64,000 nucleotides of DNA from an uncultured Bacteroidales bacterium (GTDB lineage: Bacteria; Bacteroidota; Bacteroidia; Bacteroidales; P3), in assembly GCA_900317125.1 (NCBI GenBank), contig ONFR01000005.1, positions 38,755-102,754 of the forward strand, in the 5' to 3' direction. The position numbers were made by a program, and so were the translations under genes. Below are positions 31,646-41,075 of this stretch, one piece after another. The notes under the pieces were generated by a model. The model had not been told where the DNA came from. It saw only the letters and a program-made list of their open reading frames with translations, and ran no database searches. Positions within the stretch are counted from its first letter, which is position 1; every line of letters begins with the position of its first letter.

Positions 31646-33103
31646 ATGTTACGCAAGGTTAGAATTGGATTGGCCCTTTTGTTTTTCACGGCCATCACGT
31701 TGCTGTTTCTTGATTTCACGGGTGTGTTGCACCTGTATCTAGGCTGGCTGGCAAAGGTGCAGCTGCTGCCTGCGGTGCTGTCGCTGAATGTGGCGGTGGT
31801 GCTGTTTTTTGTCGTGGTGACGCTGCTGGTGGGCAGGACGTACTGCTCGGTGGTGTGCCCGATGGGTGTGATGCAGGATATTTTCGGCTGGTTGGGCGGA
31901 CGGTGGAAGAAAAACCGTTTCCACTACACGAAAGGCTGCAAATGGCTGCGCTGGACGATGCTGGCGTTGTTTGTGGTGCTGATGGTGCTGGGGTTGAATG
32001 CTATCGCCATCCTGATAGCCCCGTACAGCGCCTACGGACGCATTGCGACGAATCTGTTCCAGCCGGTGTATATATGGATAAACAATCTGTGTGCCTACTT
32101 TGCCGAGCGTGCGGGGAGCTATGCTTTCTACAAGACGGATGTGTGGGTGAAGAGCGGAGTGACGCTGGCAGTGGCCGCAGTGACCTTTGTGTTGATAGGA
32201 TTCCTGTCGTTTCGCTGGGGACGGCTGTGGTGCAACACGGTGTGCCCTGTGGGGACGGTGCTGGGATTCCTGTCGAAATTCGCCCTGTTCCGTCCGGTGA
32301 TAGATACGGACAAGTGCAACGGCTGCAAGAAGTGCGCCAGGAACTGCAAGGCGATGTGTATCGACCCCGAGACGCATACGATAGACATGACACGCTGCGT
32401 GGCGTGCATGGATTGCCTGGAGAACTGCCACCAGAAGGCCATCACCTACAGCCGTCGCAAGGCTGTGGCGAAGAAGGACGAGGTGGACGGCTCGCGCCGT
32501 AAATTTGTGGTGACCACGGCAGCTGTGGGTGCCGCCCTGGCCGTTGAGGCACAGGAGAAGAAAGTGGACGGCGGGTTGGCCGCCCTGGTGGACAAGCAGC
32601 TGCCGGAGCGCAATGTGCCGCTGAAACCATTCGGCGCCAAGAGCCTGAAGAACTTCTCGAGCCGCTGCACGGGGTGCCAGCTGTGTGTGAGCGAATGCCC
32701 ACAGAATGTGCTGCGTCCGTCGAAGAAACTGACGACGATGCTGCAGCCGGAGATGGTGTTTGACAAGGGATTCTGCCCGCCGGAGTGTACGAAGTGCAGC
32801 CATGTGTGTCCGACAGGAGCCATCAAGCCCATCACACCCGAAGAGAAGAGTGCCATCAGTGTGGGACATGCCGTCACGGTGGCGAAGAACTGCCTGCTGG
32901 CGCAGGGAGTGGAGTGCAACGCCTGTTCGCGCCATTGTCCTGCCGCCGCCATCAGCATAGTGAGCGATGCTTCGACCGGACACAGCCGTGTGGCCGTCAA
33001 CGAGTCGCGCTGCATTGGCTGCGGGGCGTGCGAGTATTTCTGCCCGGTGCGTCCGTTCAGCGCCATCTATGTCGAGGGACGCGAGGTGCACACCACAGTA
33101 TGA
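31646..33103 (+). CDS. Membrane-bound polyferredoxin, NapH/CcoG-like
   Basis: 485 residues. The first ~210 hold four or five membrane segments with two cysteine motifs, 'GRTYCSVVCPMGVMQDI' and 'GRLWCNTVCPVGTVLGF', as in NapH. Then come four-cysteine clusters: 'CNGCKKCARNC', 'CVACMDCLENC', 'CTGCQLCVSECP', 'CTKCSHVCPTG', 'CNACSRHCP' and 'CIGCGACEYFCP'. Between them, near residue 280, is an internal twin-arginine stretch 'GSRRKFVVTTAAVGAALAVE', which looks like a Tat signal embedded in the chain. It should pass electrons between membrane quinol and periplasmic or cytoplasmic partners. The exact partner is unknown. Confidence 0.85.
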   Translation: MLRKVRIGLALLFFTAITLLFLDFTGVLHLYLGWLAKVQLLPAVLSLNVAVVLFFVVVTLLVGRTYCSVVCPMGVMQDIFGWLGGRWKKNRFHYTKGCKWLRWTMLALFVVLMVLGLNAIAILIAPYSAYGRIATNLFQPVYIWINNLCAYFAERAGSYAFYKTDVWVKSGVTLAVAAVTFVLIGFLSFRWGRLWCNTVCPVGTVLGFLSKFALFRPVIDTDKCNGCKKCARNCKAMCIDPETHTIDMTRCVACMDCLENCHQKAITYSRRKAVAKKDEVDGSRRKFVVTTAAVGAALAVEAQEKKVDGGLAALVDKQLPERNVPLKPFGAKSLKNFSSRCTGCQLCVSECPQNVLRPSKKLTTMLQPEMVFDKGFCPPECTKCSHVCPTGAIKPITPEEKSAISVGHAVTVAKNCLLAQGVECNACSRHCPAAAISIVSDASTGHSRVAVNESRCIGCGACEYFCPVRPFSAIYVEGREVHTTV

Positions 33104-33148
33104 GAAAACTAATTATCAATAAAATCTAAATAAACATCAAACAAAACT

Positions 33149-34111
33149 ATGAGCAAGTTATTAGATACGCTTAGCGTAGTGAAAACGTACAAGTTCTGGA
33201 AAGAGCTTGTGATCATGACCCTCGGTATGTTTGTTACCGCAGCGGCAGTATATTATTTCTTGGTGCCGAGCAAGCTGATTATCGGTACCATATCCGGTTT
33301 GTCCATCGTGCTGGATAATATCTTCCAGGCGGCTGGCATCCATATTGGACTGTCGGTCATCATTATGGCCATCAACGCGATACTGCTGATACTGGCGTGG
33401 GTGTTGATAGGACATGAGTTTGGCGCGAAGACGGTGTACACGGCCATGATACTGGGTCCGTTGACCGATGTGTGGGACGCCATCCTCCCGTGGCAGAAGA
33501 TTGCCAACGAGAACCTGGTGACTGGAACCCCTTCGGTAATGGGCGACCCGTGGCTGGACCTCTGCTGCTTCGTGCTGTTGCTGAGTGCCTCACAGGCATT
33601 GATGTTCAGCATCAACGCTTCGACAGGCGGACTGGACATTCTGGCCAAGATTGTGAACAAGTACCTGCACTTCGACATCGGCACATCGGTGAGCATTGCC
33701 GGTGCCGTCATCTGCTGCACGGCATTCTTCATCAACCCGTTCCGCATGGTGGTCATCGGACTTATCGGCACCTGGATTAACGGATTGGTGGTGGACTACT
33801 TCACGGCATCGTTGAACAACCGCAAGCGAGTGTGCATCGTGTCGAAAGACTACGACCGCATCCGCCGCTATATCATCGACGACCTGCACCGCGGCTGCAC
33901 CCTCTATGAGGTGATTGGCGGCTACAGCAACGAGCGCAGTATCGAGCTGGAGGTGCTGCTGACGAAAGATGAGTTCAGCAACCTGATGGCCTTCCTGAGA
34001 GACAACGAAATCAATGCCTTCACCACCGCGGGCAATGTGAGCGAGGTGTATGGCCTGTGGACCAAGCACAGCAAGAAAAAGGCCATCAAGCAGAACGCAG
34101 AGACCAGATAG
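33149..34111 (+). CDS. YitT family membrane protein (DUF161/DUF2179)
   Basis: 320 residues. Five or six membrane segments ('FVTAAAVYYFLVPSKLIIGT', 'GLSVIIMAINAILLILAWVL', 'INASTGGLDILAKIVNKYLH') are followed by a soluble DUF2179 domain from about 230 ('VCIVSKDYDRIRRYIIDDLH', 'GGYSNERSIELEVLLTKDEF'). This is the YitT architecture, abundant in Bacteroidetes and of uncertain role, possibly transport. It starts 45 bases after the Fe-S protein and probably belongs to the same transcript. Confidence 0.88.
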   Translation: MSKLLDTLSVVKTYKFWKELVIMTLGMFVTAAAVYYFLVPSKLIIGTISGLSIVLDNIFQAAGIHIGLSVIIMAINAILLILAWVLIGHEFGAKTVYTAMILGPLTDVWDAILPWQKIANENLVTGTPSVMGDPWLDLCCFVLLLSASQALMFSINASTGGLDILAKIVNKYLHFDIGTSVSIAGAVICCTAFFINPFRMVVIGLIGTWINGLVVDYFTASLNNRKRVCIVSKDYDRIRRYIIDDLHRGCTLYEVIGGYSNERSIELEVLLTKDEFSNLMAFLRDNEINAFTTAGNVSEVYGLWTKHSKKKAIKQNAETR

Positions 34112-34164
34112 GGCTCAGGCGGCGTTGCGTGCCGACAAAGTGAAACGATAAAAATCAAAATATT

Positions 34165-35469
34165 ATGAAAAAACCAAAACGTTTCGACAAGCGGTTTCTG
34201 CCCATGCTGTGGATAGGACTCGCCTTTTGGGTGGGCTCCATAGCAATCATGTACATCCTTGAGTGGGCGGGAGTGGAAATGGCCGGTCAGGATAACCTTT
34301 TCGACCTGGGCAAGACCATGTTCCAACGGTTGCCCATCTTCACGCTGCTGCTGTTCTGCCTCTTGCAGCCGATATTGGAGGAGATGAGCTTCCGCCTGTG
34401 GGGTGTGGGCAAGAAGTGGACCTTAGTGCTCTGCCTTGTGCTGATGGCAATGTTCGGCGTAAGTTCGATTGGCCTGCTGGGATTGCTTTTTGTCGTGGGC
34501 ATCATACTGGTGACGGTACTTGTGAAGGACCGGTTCGTGCAGGTGTGGCTCAATGCCATCCTCAGCTCGCTGCTCTTCTCGCTGTGCCATATCTCCGGTT
34601 TCGGCAACGATGTGCTGGGGATGACGCTGGGACTTTCCGACATCTTCGGCATGGCCCTGGTGTGCTGCTGGCTGACGGTGAACATCAGCTTCTGGCTGTC
34701 GTGCCTGCTGCATGTGCTCAACAACTCGTTGTCAATCATCCTGCCGTTGCTTTTCCTGCCTGATGTGCAGACAGGTCGCATCATCGTCTCGTACGAGGAT
34801 TCGCCCAACATGCAGGAATTGGCCACAGTGATTGAGCCGTTGCGGCCCTTTGCGGACAACAGCGCCCTGATTGCCGGAGCGGCCACGTGGAGCGAGCTTG
34901 CCGCTGGCGCCAAGGACTTCTACCTGGTGGGAGAACCGGCCGAGATAGCAAAAATGATTGCCTCGCAACGCATGGGCATCCCCGCTGATGTGTTGTTCGA
35001 CTGGAAGGCAAAGGATGAATCGCTTGAGGAACGCATCGTGCTGCGCGTGAACGACATCAAAAAGGAAGTGTATAGCTGCGACGACCTCTACGACCACTAT
35101 ATGTCGCAAATTGCCTGCTACCTTGATGAACCTTTGCGCATGGACACCACCGAGGTGATGCTGAAGGAGATATGGCTGGTGTATGACGACGGACACGAAG
35201 AACTGCTCACCGACACGTGTGCGCACTTCAACGACGTCTACAGCCGTCTTATGTCCAATCCCTATGGAATCCGTGGCAACGCGATTGTCATGCTGTCGGA
35301 GGAAGTGAACGACAGCACCGTCGCCTTCCACTACTATTGCCGTCTGAACGAGAATGCCTTGCAGAAAGAGGTGGACAAGATGAACGCGGCGATGGACAAG
35401 CTGAAACACGTCGACTACCACCTTGACTACCGCGATGGGCGCAAAGTAACCTATATCACCATCCATTAG
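34165..35469 (+). CDS. CPBP family intramembrane metalloprotease-like protein
   Basis: 434 residues. Membrane segments fill about 10-200 and contain the CPBP motifs: 'QPILEEMSFRLW' (EExxxR at 72-77), 'SLLFSLCHIS' (FxxxH) and 'LLHVLNNSL' (HxxxN). These belong to the Abi/CAAX prenyl protease-like family. The C-terminal 230 residues are soluble, with no known domain ('FYLVGEPAEIAKMIASQRMG', 'NDVYSRLMSNPYGIRGNAIV'), which is longer than usual for the family. Substrate unknown. It follows YitT by 53 bases. Confidence 0.8.
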   Translation: MKKPKRFDKRFLPMLWIGLAFWVGSIAIMYILEWAGVEMAGQDNLFDLGKTMFQRLPIFTLLLFCLLQPILEEMSFRLWGVGKKWTLVLCLVLMAMFGVSSIGLLGLLFVVGIILVTVLVKDRFVQVWLNAILSSLLFSLCHISGFGNDVLGMTLGLSDIFGMALVCCWLTVNISFWLSCLLHVLNNSLSIILPLLFLPDVQTGRIIVSYEDSPNMQELATVIEPLRPFADNSALIAGAATWSELAAGAKDFYLVGEPAEIAKMIASQRMGIPADVLFDWKAKDESLEERIVLRVNDIKKEVYSCDDLYDHYMSQIACYLDEPLRMDTTEVMLKEIWLVYDDGHEELLTDTCAHFNDVYSRLMSNPYGIRGNAIVMLSEEVNDSTVAFHYYCRLNENALQKEVDKMNAAMDKLKHVDYHLDYRDGRKVTYITIH

Positions 35470-35543
35470 TTGGTTGCTGATAAGCTTATTCGACACTCAT
35501 CCAACATATCAACGTACAATAAATCAACATAAAACCCTATACA

Positions 35544-36977
35544 ATGGACCGCAGAGAATTTCTAAAAAGCATGGGCGCTGGTGCCTTGGTCACGGCAGCG
35601 ATGGCCGCAGGTTGCGACTCGCCAAACAAAACGAGTGCCGAAGGATTCGCCACGGGCGAGGTGCCTACCGACAAGATGACGTACCGCACGGGCACACACG
35701 GCGAAAAGGTGTCGCTGCTGGGGTATGGCTGTATGCGCCTGCCGTCGACGGAAGACGGCAAGGACGGCAACCAGACCGAGGGCGACCTAGATCAGGACCG
35801 CATCAACGAGCTGACCGACTACGCCATAGCGCACGGTGTCAATCTCTTCGACACAGCTCCGCGTTATTGCAAGGCGCGTTCGGAGATAGCGATGGGCAAA
35901 GCCCTCAGCCGCCACCGCCGCGACGAGTATCTGGTGAGTACCAAGCTCTCCAACCAGAATGCCGCCCTGTGGAGTCGCAAGGGGAGCATCGAGATGTTCG
36001 AGCAGTCGCTGGAACGGCTGCAGGTGGATTATGTCGATTTCTACATGCTCCATTGTGTGGGTCTTCCGGGACGCGATTTGGACGGAAACCCTGTCGCCCC
36101 GCACGACGTGTTTATGCGCCGCTTTATCGACAACGGGATGCTGGACTGGCTGATGGAGCAGCGCGCCAAAGGGCGAATCCGCAACCTGGGGTTCTCCTAT
36201 CACGGCGATGTGAAGGTGTTTGACGAAGCACTGGCCATGCACGAGAAGGTGCATTGGGACCATGTGCTCATCCAGCACAATTACATCAACTGGCAGCATG
36301 CCGACTCGCTGTCGCCCGACGGGGGAGGGGATGCCAATTCGGAGTATCTCTACGGCGAGCTGGCCAAACGCGACATACCGGTGTTTGTGATGGAGCCGTT
36401 GTTGGGTGGACAACTGGCCAATCTGCCGCAGTTTGCCGTCGACGAGTTGAAGAGCCGCGCTCCCGAGAAGAGCTTGGCCTCGTGGGCTTTCCGCTTTGCG
36501 GGTTCGATGCCGCGCATCCTGACGGTGCTCAGCGGTATGACCTATATGGAACACTTGCAGGACAATCTGCGTACGCTTGCCCCCCTGCAGCCGCTGAACG
36601 ACGAGGAGATGGCGCTGCTGCGTTCGATAGCTGACCGCTATGTGGAGTTTCCCCTTGTGCCCTGCACGGGTTGCCAGTATTGCATGCCCTGTCCTTACGG
36701 AATCGACATTCCCGGCAACTTCGCCCATTACAACAAGATGGTGAACGAGGGCAACCTGCTGGATGCCCCGGGCGATGATGCCAGCGGCGACGAACGCAGA
36801 GCCTACCGCAAGGCCCGCAGAGCCTATCTTGTGAGCTACGACCGTGCGGTGCAGCGCGAACGCCAAGCCGACCACTGCATCGGTTGCGGCCGTTGTCTGC
36901 ATGAGTGTCCGCAGGGTATCGACATCCCCGGAAAACTGGCCAATATCGAGAAGGTGCTGAGAGACTTCGGCGCATAA
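35544..36977 (+). CDS. Tat-exported aldo/keto reductase with ferredoxin domain
   Basis: 477 residues. It begins 'MDRREFLKSMGAGALVTAAM' with a twin-arginine motif and an 'AAGCDS' lipobox-like cysteine, then an aldo/keto reductase TIM barrel (about 50-370; 'LGYGCMRLP', 'FDTAPRYCKARSEIAMGKAL', 'KGRIRNLGFSYHG'). The C-terminus has ferredoxin clusters 'CTGCQYCMPCPYGIDIP' and 'CIGCGRCLHECPQGIDIP'. It is likely exported folded by Tat and anchored as a lipoprotein. The tatA and tatC genes lie directly downstream, after a terminator. Substrate unknown. Confidence 0.9.
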   Translation: MDRREFLKSMGAGALVTAAMAAGCDSPNKTSAEGFATGEVPTDKMTYRTGTHGEKVSLLGYGCMRLPSTEDGKDGNQTEGDLDQDRINELTDYAIAHGVNLFDTAPRYCKARSEIAMGKALSRHRRDEYLVSTKLSNQNAALWSRKGSIEMFEQSLERLQVDYVDFYMLHCVGLPGRDLDGNPVAPHDVFMRRFIDNGMLDWLMEQRAKGRIRNLGFSYHGDVKVFDEALAMHEKVHWDHVLIQHNYINWQHADSLSPDGGGDANSEYLYGELAKRDIPVFVMEPLLGGQLANLPQFAVDELKSRAPEKSLASWAFRFAGSMPRILTVLSGMTYMEHLQDNLRTLAPLQPLNDEEMALLRSIADRYVEFPLVPCTGCQYCMPCPYGIDIPGNFAHYNKMVNEGNLLDAPGDDASGDERRAYRKARRAYLVSYDRAVQRERQADHCIGCGRCLHECPQGIDIPGKLANIEKVLRDFGA

Positions 36978-36989
36978 GAACAGAAACAG

Positions 36990-37025
36990 GGCCTTACGGT
37001 CGGACTCGGCTGTAAGGCCTTTTTA
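36990..37025 (+). terminator. Terminator after the aldo/keto reductase
   Basis: GGCCTTAC pairs with GTAAGGCC around a short loop, followed by TTTTT. It separates the reductase from tatA. Confidence 0.85.
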
Positions 37026-37048
37026 ATAACAACCAAACAATCAGTCGC

Positions 37049-37240
37049 ATGAATATATTGTTTATAGGTACAACCGAGATTATTGTCATCGTGCTTGTGG
37101 TGCTGCTGCTTTTTGGCGGGAAGAAGATTCCCGAGCTGATGCAGGGCATGGGAAAAGGGGTGAAGAGCTTCAAAGATGGCATGAACGGGATAGAGAATCC
37201 CACCCAGAAAGAGAAGGACACAGAAGAAAAGAAATCTTGA
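37049..37240 (+). CDS. tatA: TatA/E, twin-arginine translocase subunit
   Basis: 63 residues: a single N-terminal membrane helix ('TEIIVIVLVVLLLFGGKKIP', about 8-27) with the conserved FGxKKxPE hinge, an amphipathic helix ('ELMQGMGKGVKSFKDGMNGI') and a charged tail. This is the usual TatA/E layout. It forms the translocation pore with TatC, encoded 180 bases downstream beyond a low-complexity linker. The neighbouring reductase is an obvious candidate cargo. Confidence 0.95.
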   Translation: MNILFIGTTEIIVIVLVVLLLFGGKKIPELMQGMGKGVKSFKDGMNGIENPTQKEKDTEEKKS

Positions 37241-37402
37241 ATTCGTTAATGTGTTAATTCGTTAATTCGTTAGTCTTTGAATTCTTTCAATCGTTGATAA
37301 GTTGATTAGTTAATACGGCTTTTCGTGCTTGATTGTCTGATTGTTTGAGTAATTTGACTGCGCCAGCCACTCAAGCATTAACACACTCAAGCATTCAAGC
37401 AA
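37240..37402. repeat. Low-complexity linker between tatA and tatC
   Basis: Words GTTAATGTGTTAATTCGTTAA on the left and CAAGCATTAACACACTCAAG on the right, the same vocabulary as 10020-10305. No gene. Confidence 0.6.
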
Positions 37403-37420
37403 TAATTTACACCTTCCTTC

Positions 37421-38176
37421 ATGGACTTTTGGGGACATCTTGACGAGTTGAGGGGCTGTCTGCTCAAAGCCCTTGCTGCCGTAGCTGTCGCAGCGGTGGC
37501 TGCATTCTGCTGCAAGAGTTGGATTTTCGCCCTTGTGATGGCCCCCAGTCGCGACACATTTGTCACCTACCGTCTTTTCGAGCTTGTCACCGGTTCGGCC
37601 GTCCGTTTCCAGATAGACCTTTTCAATCCCGAGCTAGCGCAGCAGTTCATTGTCCACATGCGTGTGGCGTTATGGATAGGACTGCTGGTTGTCTCGCCCT
37701 ATGTGATTTACCTCTTGTTCCACTTTGTCGCTCCTGGGTTGTACGCCCACGAGCGGCGCCATGCTGTCAAGGCGGTGGCGGGAGGATACGTCATGTTCCT
37801 TCTGGGTGTGGCACTCAACTATTTCCTGATATTCCCCCTTGCTTTCCGTTTTCTCGGCACCTATCAGGTGAGTCCCGATGTGCCCAACAGGATCGCCCTC
37901 ACGTCGTATATCGACATGCTGCTGATGCTCTGTTTCCTGATGGGTGTGGTGTTCGAGTTGCCCATCCTGTCGTGGCTGCTGGCCAAGATAGGAGTGTTGA
38001 AAGCCTCGTTCATGCGTCGCTATCGCCGTCATGCAGTGGTGGTGGTGCTCATCGTCTCCGCCGTCATTACGCCCACGGGCGACGCACTCACCCTGTCGCT
38101 TGTGGCGCTGCCCATCTATGCGCTTTATGAGATAAGCATCGGGGTGGTGCGGCGAACCGAAAGAAAAACCCATTGA
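37421..38176 (+). CDS. tatC: TatC, twin-arginine translocase core subunit
   Basis: 251 residues. It opens 'MDFWGHLDELRGCLLKALAA', the conserved TatC start (F..HL.ELR), and has six membrane segments; 'PEL.QQFIVHMRVALWIGLL' and 'SPYVIYLLFHFVAPGLYAHE' are conserved TatC stretches. It recognises twin-arginine signals in the inner membrane. No tatB is seen; many Bacteroidetes use a TatA-TatC pair. The following GH89 gene starts 23 bases after the stop. Confidence 0.95.
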   Translation: MDFWGHLDELRGCLLKALAAVAVAAVAAFCCKSWIFALVMAPSRDTFVTYRLFELVTGSAVRFQIDLFNPELAQQFIVHMRVALWIGLLVVSPYVIYLLFHFVAPGLYAHERRHAVKAVAGGYVMFLLGVALNYFLIFPLAFRFLGTYQVSPDVPNRIALTSYIDMLLMLCFLMGVVFELPILSWLLAKIGVLKASFMRRYRRHAVVVVLIVSAVITPTGDALTLSLVALPIYALYEISIGVVRRTERKTH

Positions 38177-38199
38177 CAATCCATATATTACGTCATACC

Positions 38200-40911
38200 A
38201 TGAAAAGAATAGCCTCATTCCTTATCGTCGTTCTTCTTGTGGCATCGCCACTTTATGCCCAACGCGCCGCCGGCCAGTTGGCACAACGTGTCTTGGGCAA
38301 GCAAGCCGGACAGTTCGAGTTCGTCTTTCGTGCCGACACAGTCGATTACTTCACCCTCTCCAACCACAAGGGGAAAGTGAGAGTGGAAGGCAACAACGAT
38401 AACTCGATGGCCATGGGGCTCAATTACTATCTCAAAGCGTATGCCCATGTGCATGTTTCGTGGTACGCCAGCCAGCCTGTCGAGCTGCCCCGCAAGCTGC
38501 CGCAGGTGGAGGAGCCGGTCACCCGACGCTGCGAGATGCCTGTCAGGTTCTTCCTCAACTACTGCACCTACGGCTACACGATGCCCTGGTGGCAGTGGCC
38601 GGAGTGGGAGCGCTTTATCGACTGGATGGCCCTCAACGGGGTGAACATGCCGCTGGCGCTCACGGGACAGGAAGCCGTGTGGCAGGAGGTGTGGCGCGAG
38701 CTGGGCATGACCGACGACGAGATACGCGCTTATTTTAGCGGTCCGGCGCATCTCCCTTGGCATCGTATGGCCAACCTCGACGGCTTTGGTGGCCCCTTGC
38801 CGCAAAGGTGGATTGACGGGCAGCGCAACCTGCAGAAAAAGATTCTTGCACGTGAGAGGGAGTTGGACATGACTCCCGTGCTGCCGGCTTTTGCCGGACA
38901 TGTGCCGAAGCAGATTGCCGAGCGTTACCCCCAGTCCGACATCAAGCGGCTGAGCAGCTGGTGCGGTTTCGAGCCCACCTGTTTCATGAACTCCACCGAC
39001 AGCCTGTTTTCCGTCATCCAACGCCTCTACCTCGAAAAGCAGACCGCCCTCTATGGCACCGACCACATCTATGGGGTGGACCCGTTCAACGAGATGGACC
39101 CGCCCAGTTGGGAACCGCAGTACTTGGCTTCGGTGTCAGAGAACATCTATGCCTCGCTGCAGCAGGTGGATTCGGCGGCACGATGGCTGCAGATGTCGTG
39201 GGTGTTTTACTATAAACGTAAGCAGTGGACGCCCGAAAGGTTGCGGGCTTATCTCACCGCTGTGCCTCAGGGCAGGATGGTGCTGCTCGACTACTTCTGC
39301 GAGAAGACCGAGGTGTGGCGCGAAACCGAAGGCTTTTTCGGGCAACCCTTTATCTGGTGCTATCTAGGCAATTTCGGAGGGAACACCATGCTTGTGGGCG
39401 ACCTCAACGTGCTGAGTGGCAAGCTGGATGCAGCCTATGGCGAACAGGGCGGAAATATGCTTGGCGTGGGTTCCACTCTGGAGAGTTTCGACAACAGTCC
39501 GCAGATATTCGAACTGTTGCTGGAGCATCCGTGGGTGTTGGACGAGCCGGCCGACAGGGTGGCGGCATTCACCCGCCGATGGGCCGACCTGCGCTATGGC
39601 GGAGAGAATGAAGCGTGCCGCGAAGCGTGGCGGCTGCTGGTGGACTCGGTCTACAAGGACTGGTCGTTCTATGGTCTCGGCACCCAGATGGTGGCGCGGC
39701 CTTCACTTTCGGGTCACGGCACCTACTACACCAAACCCTATTATTCCTACGACAACGGCACGCTGCTGAGGGTCATACGGCTGATGATGCAGGCACCCTC
39801 GAATCGTGTTTCTTACCAATACGATGTGGCCAACCTGCTGTCGCAATGGTTGGGCAACCATTTTATGGAGGTGCGCGATGCCTACACCGCCGCCTACCGC
39901 AGGGAAGATACCGCCTCGATGCGCCGCTATGCCACCTTGGCGCTTGCGATGATTGACGATGCCGACACCCTGCTGCGAACGGTGAAGCCATTCGATTACT
40001 ACGAGTGGGCCAAACAGGCCCATACGTGGGGCAGGGGAGAGCGTGAGCAGTGGTATTACGAAACCCAGGCGCGAACACTGCTCACCGTGTGGGGTGGACC
40101 GGTGCTGAACGACTACGCCAACCGCATGTGGGGACGGCTGTTGAAGCAATACTACCGCACCCGATGGAGCCTGTTCTTCAACGCTGTGGATTCTTCTTTG
40201 TCTGTGGGTGGACGTTTCGACGAGAAGGCTTTCGGCGAAAGGCTTTCGGCGTTTGAGAACCATTGGGCGGGGACAGCAAGTTGGGTGATAGCTGAGGGGA
40301 AGCGGGGTGGCACCATCGATGTGGCCAAGTACATTATGCAAAAGATAGATAAAGGCTGTTACGATGTGCCTAACCGTGTGGTCGAGACGTTGGGTGCATA
40401 TAAGCGGCGTTTCCCCGAGGCGCGGCTGCAGGACATATACAAATTCTGCTTCCAGGACATCTACGGTCCCGGACATATCATCAACGACTCTGCTGCCTGT
40501 GCCGGCTACATCCTCCGCGAGATGGAGCAGATGGCTCCCGGTCGGGAACCCTATCCCGAATATGAATATACCGGCATCGAAGGCAACTTTGTACGGGTGA
40601 ACATTAGTGTTGTCAAGGATGGAAAAATCGAGCTTGGACGCTTTGTCCAGCTGTTGATGCAGAGTGCCCAAGGGGTCAACCCCATGCCCCTCTACGACTG
40701 GCGCGGCCAGTGGCAACGGATAGCGGTGTCGCTGCGGACGCTCTTCCCCGAGGCGGAATACAACGAGGACACCGCCAAACTGGAAAAGATGTTCGACGGC
40801 GGCAACTATGTCTATCATCACAGTTGGCGGTTCAACGAGGTCTATGCGCCACACTACCGCCTCATCCGCCGCGACCTTTTCGAGCAGGAAATCCTCCCCC
40901 TGTTGAAGTGA
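38200..40911 (+). CDS. Alpha-N-acetylglucosaminidase, GH89 (NAGLU family)
   Basis: 903 residues from ATG 38200 (a TTG at 38173 would spoil the signal peptide). Signal peptide 'MKRIASFLIVVLLVASPLYA'. Family blocks: 'FFLNYCTYGYTMPWWQWPEW', 'MALNGVNMPLALTGQEAVWQ', 'YGVDPFNEMDPPS', 'MSWVFYYKRKQWTPE', 'CYLGNFGGNTMLVGDLNVLS'. GH89 has two catalytic glutamates; the one in 'FNEMDPP' is a good candidate. The length fits. It should release terminal alpha-GlcNAc from host glycans or heparan-type chains in the periplasm or at the surface. No sus genes adjoin it. Confidence 0.93.
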   Translation: MKRIASFLIVVLLVASPLYAQRAAGQLAQRVLGKQAGQFEFVFRADTVDYFTLSNHKGKVRVEGNNDNSMAMGLNYYLKAYAHVHVSWYASQPVELPRKLPQVEEPVTRRCEMPVRFFLNYCTYGYTMPWWQWPEWERFIDWMALNGVNMPLALTGQEAVWQEVWRELGMTDDEIRAYFSGPAHLPWHRMANLDGFGGPLPQRWIDGQRNLQKKILARERELDMTPVLPAFAGHVPKQIAERYPQSDIKRLSSWCGFEPTCFMNSTDSLFSVIQRLYLEKQTALYGTDHIYGVDPFNEMDPPSWEPQYLASVSENIYASLQQVDSAARWLQMSWVFYYKRKQWTPERLRAYLTAVPQGRMVLLDYFCEKTEVWRETEGFFGQPFIWCYLGNFGGNTMLVGDLNVLSGKLDAAYGEQGGNMLGVGSTLESFDNSPQIFELLLEHPWVLDEPADRVAAFTRRWADLRYGGENEACREAWRLLVDSVYKDWSFYGLGTQMVARPSLSGHGTYYTKPYYSYDNGTLLRVIRLMMQAPSNRVSYQYDVANLLSQWLGNHFMEVRDAYTAAYRREDTASMRRYATLALAMIDDADTLLRTVKPFDYYEWAKQAHTWGRGEREQWYYETQARTLLTVWGGPVLNDYANRMWGRLLKQYYRTRWSLFFNAVDSSLSVGGRFDEKAFGERLSAFENHWAGTASWVIAEGKRGGTIDVAKYIMQKIDKGCYDVPNRVVETLGAYKRRFPEARLQDIYKFCFQDIYGPGHIINDSAACAGYILREMEQMAPGREPYPEYEYTGIEGNFVRVNISVVKDGKIELGRFVQLLMQSAQGVNPMPLYDWRGQWQRIAVSLRTLFPEAEYNEDTAKLEKMFDGGNYVYHHSWRFNEVYAPHYRLIRRDLFEQEILPLLK

Positions 40912-41015
40912 CAGCAAAACCTGCTGTCTGCCATCATGGCCGCAGCGGATTGCTTTTTCCCCCTCTCTGTTGATAAGTAATGGAGGGAAAAACGCGTGGT
41001 TAGCGGGATTATGTG

Positions 41016-41023
41016 TATCTTTG
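41016..41023 (+). promoter_or_regulatory. -7 promoter element of upp
   Basis: TATCTTTG, 53 bases before the upp ATG, in the gap after the GH89 gene. The -33 region is weak. Confidence 0.6.
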
Positions 41024-41075
41024 CATTGTCCTTTTCAGGGACGTTTAATATAATAAAAATTTAAAATACAGGAAT

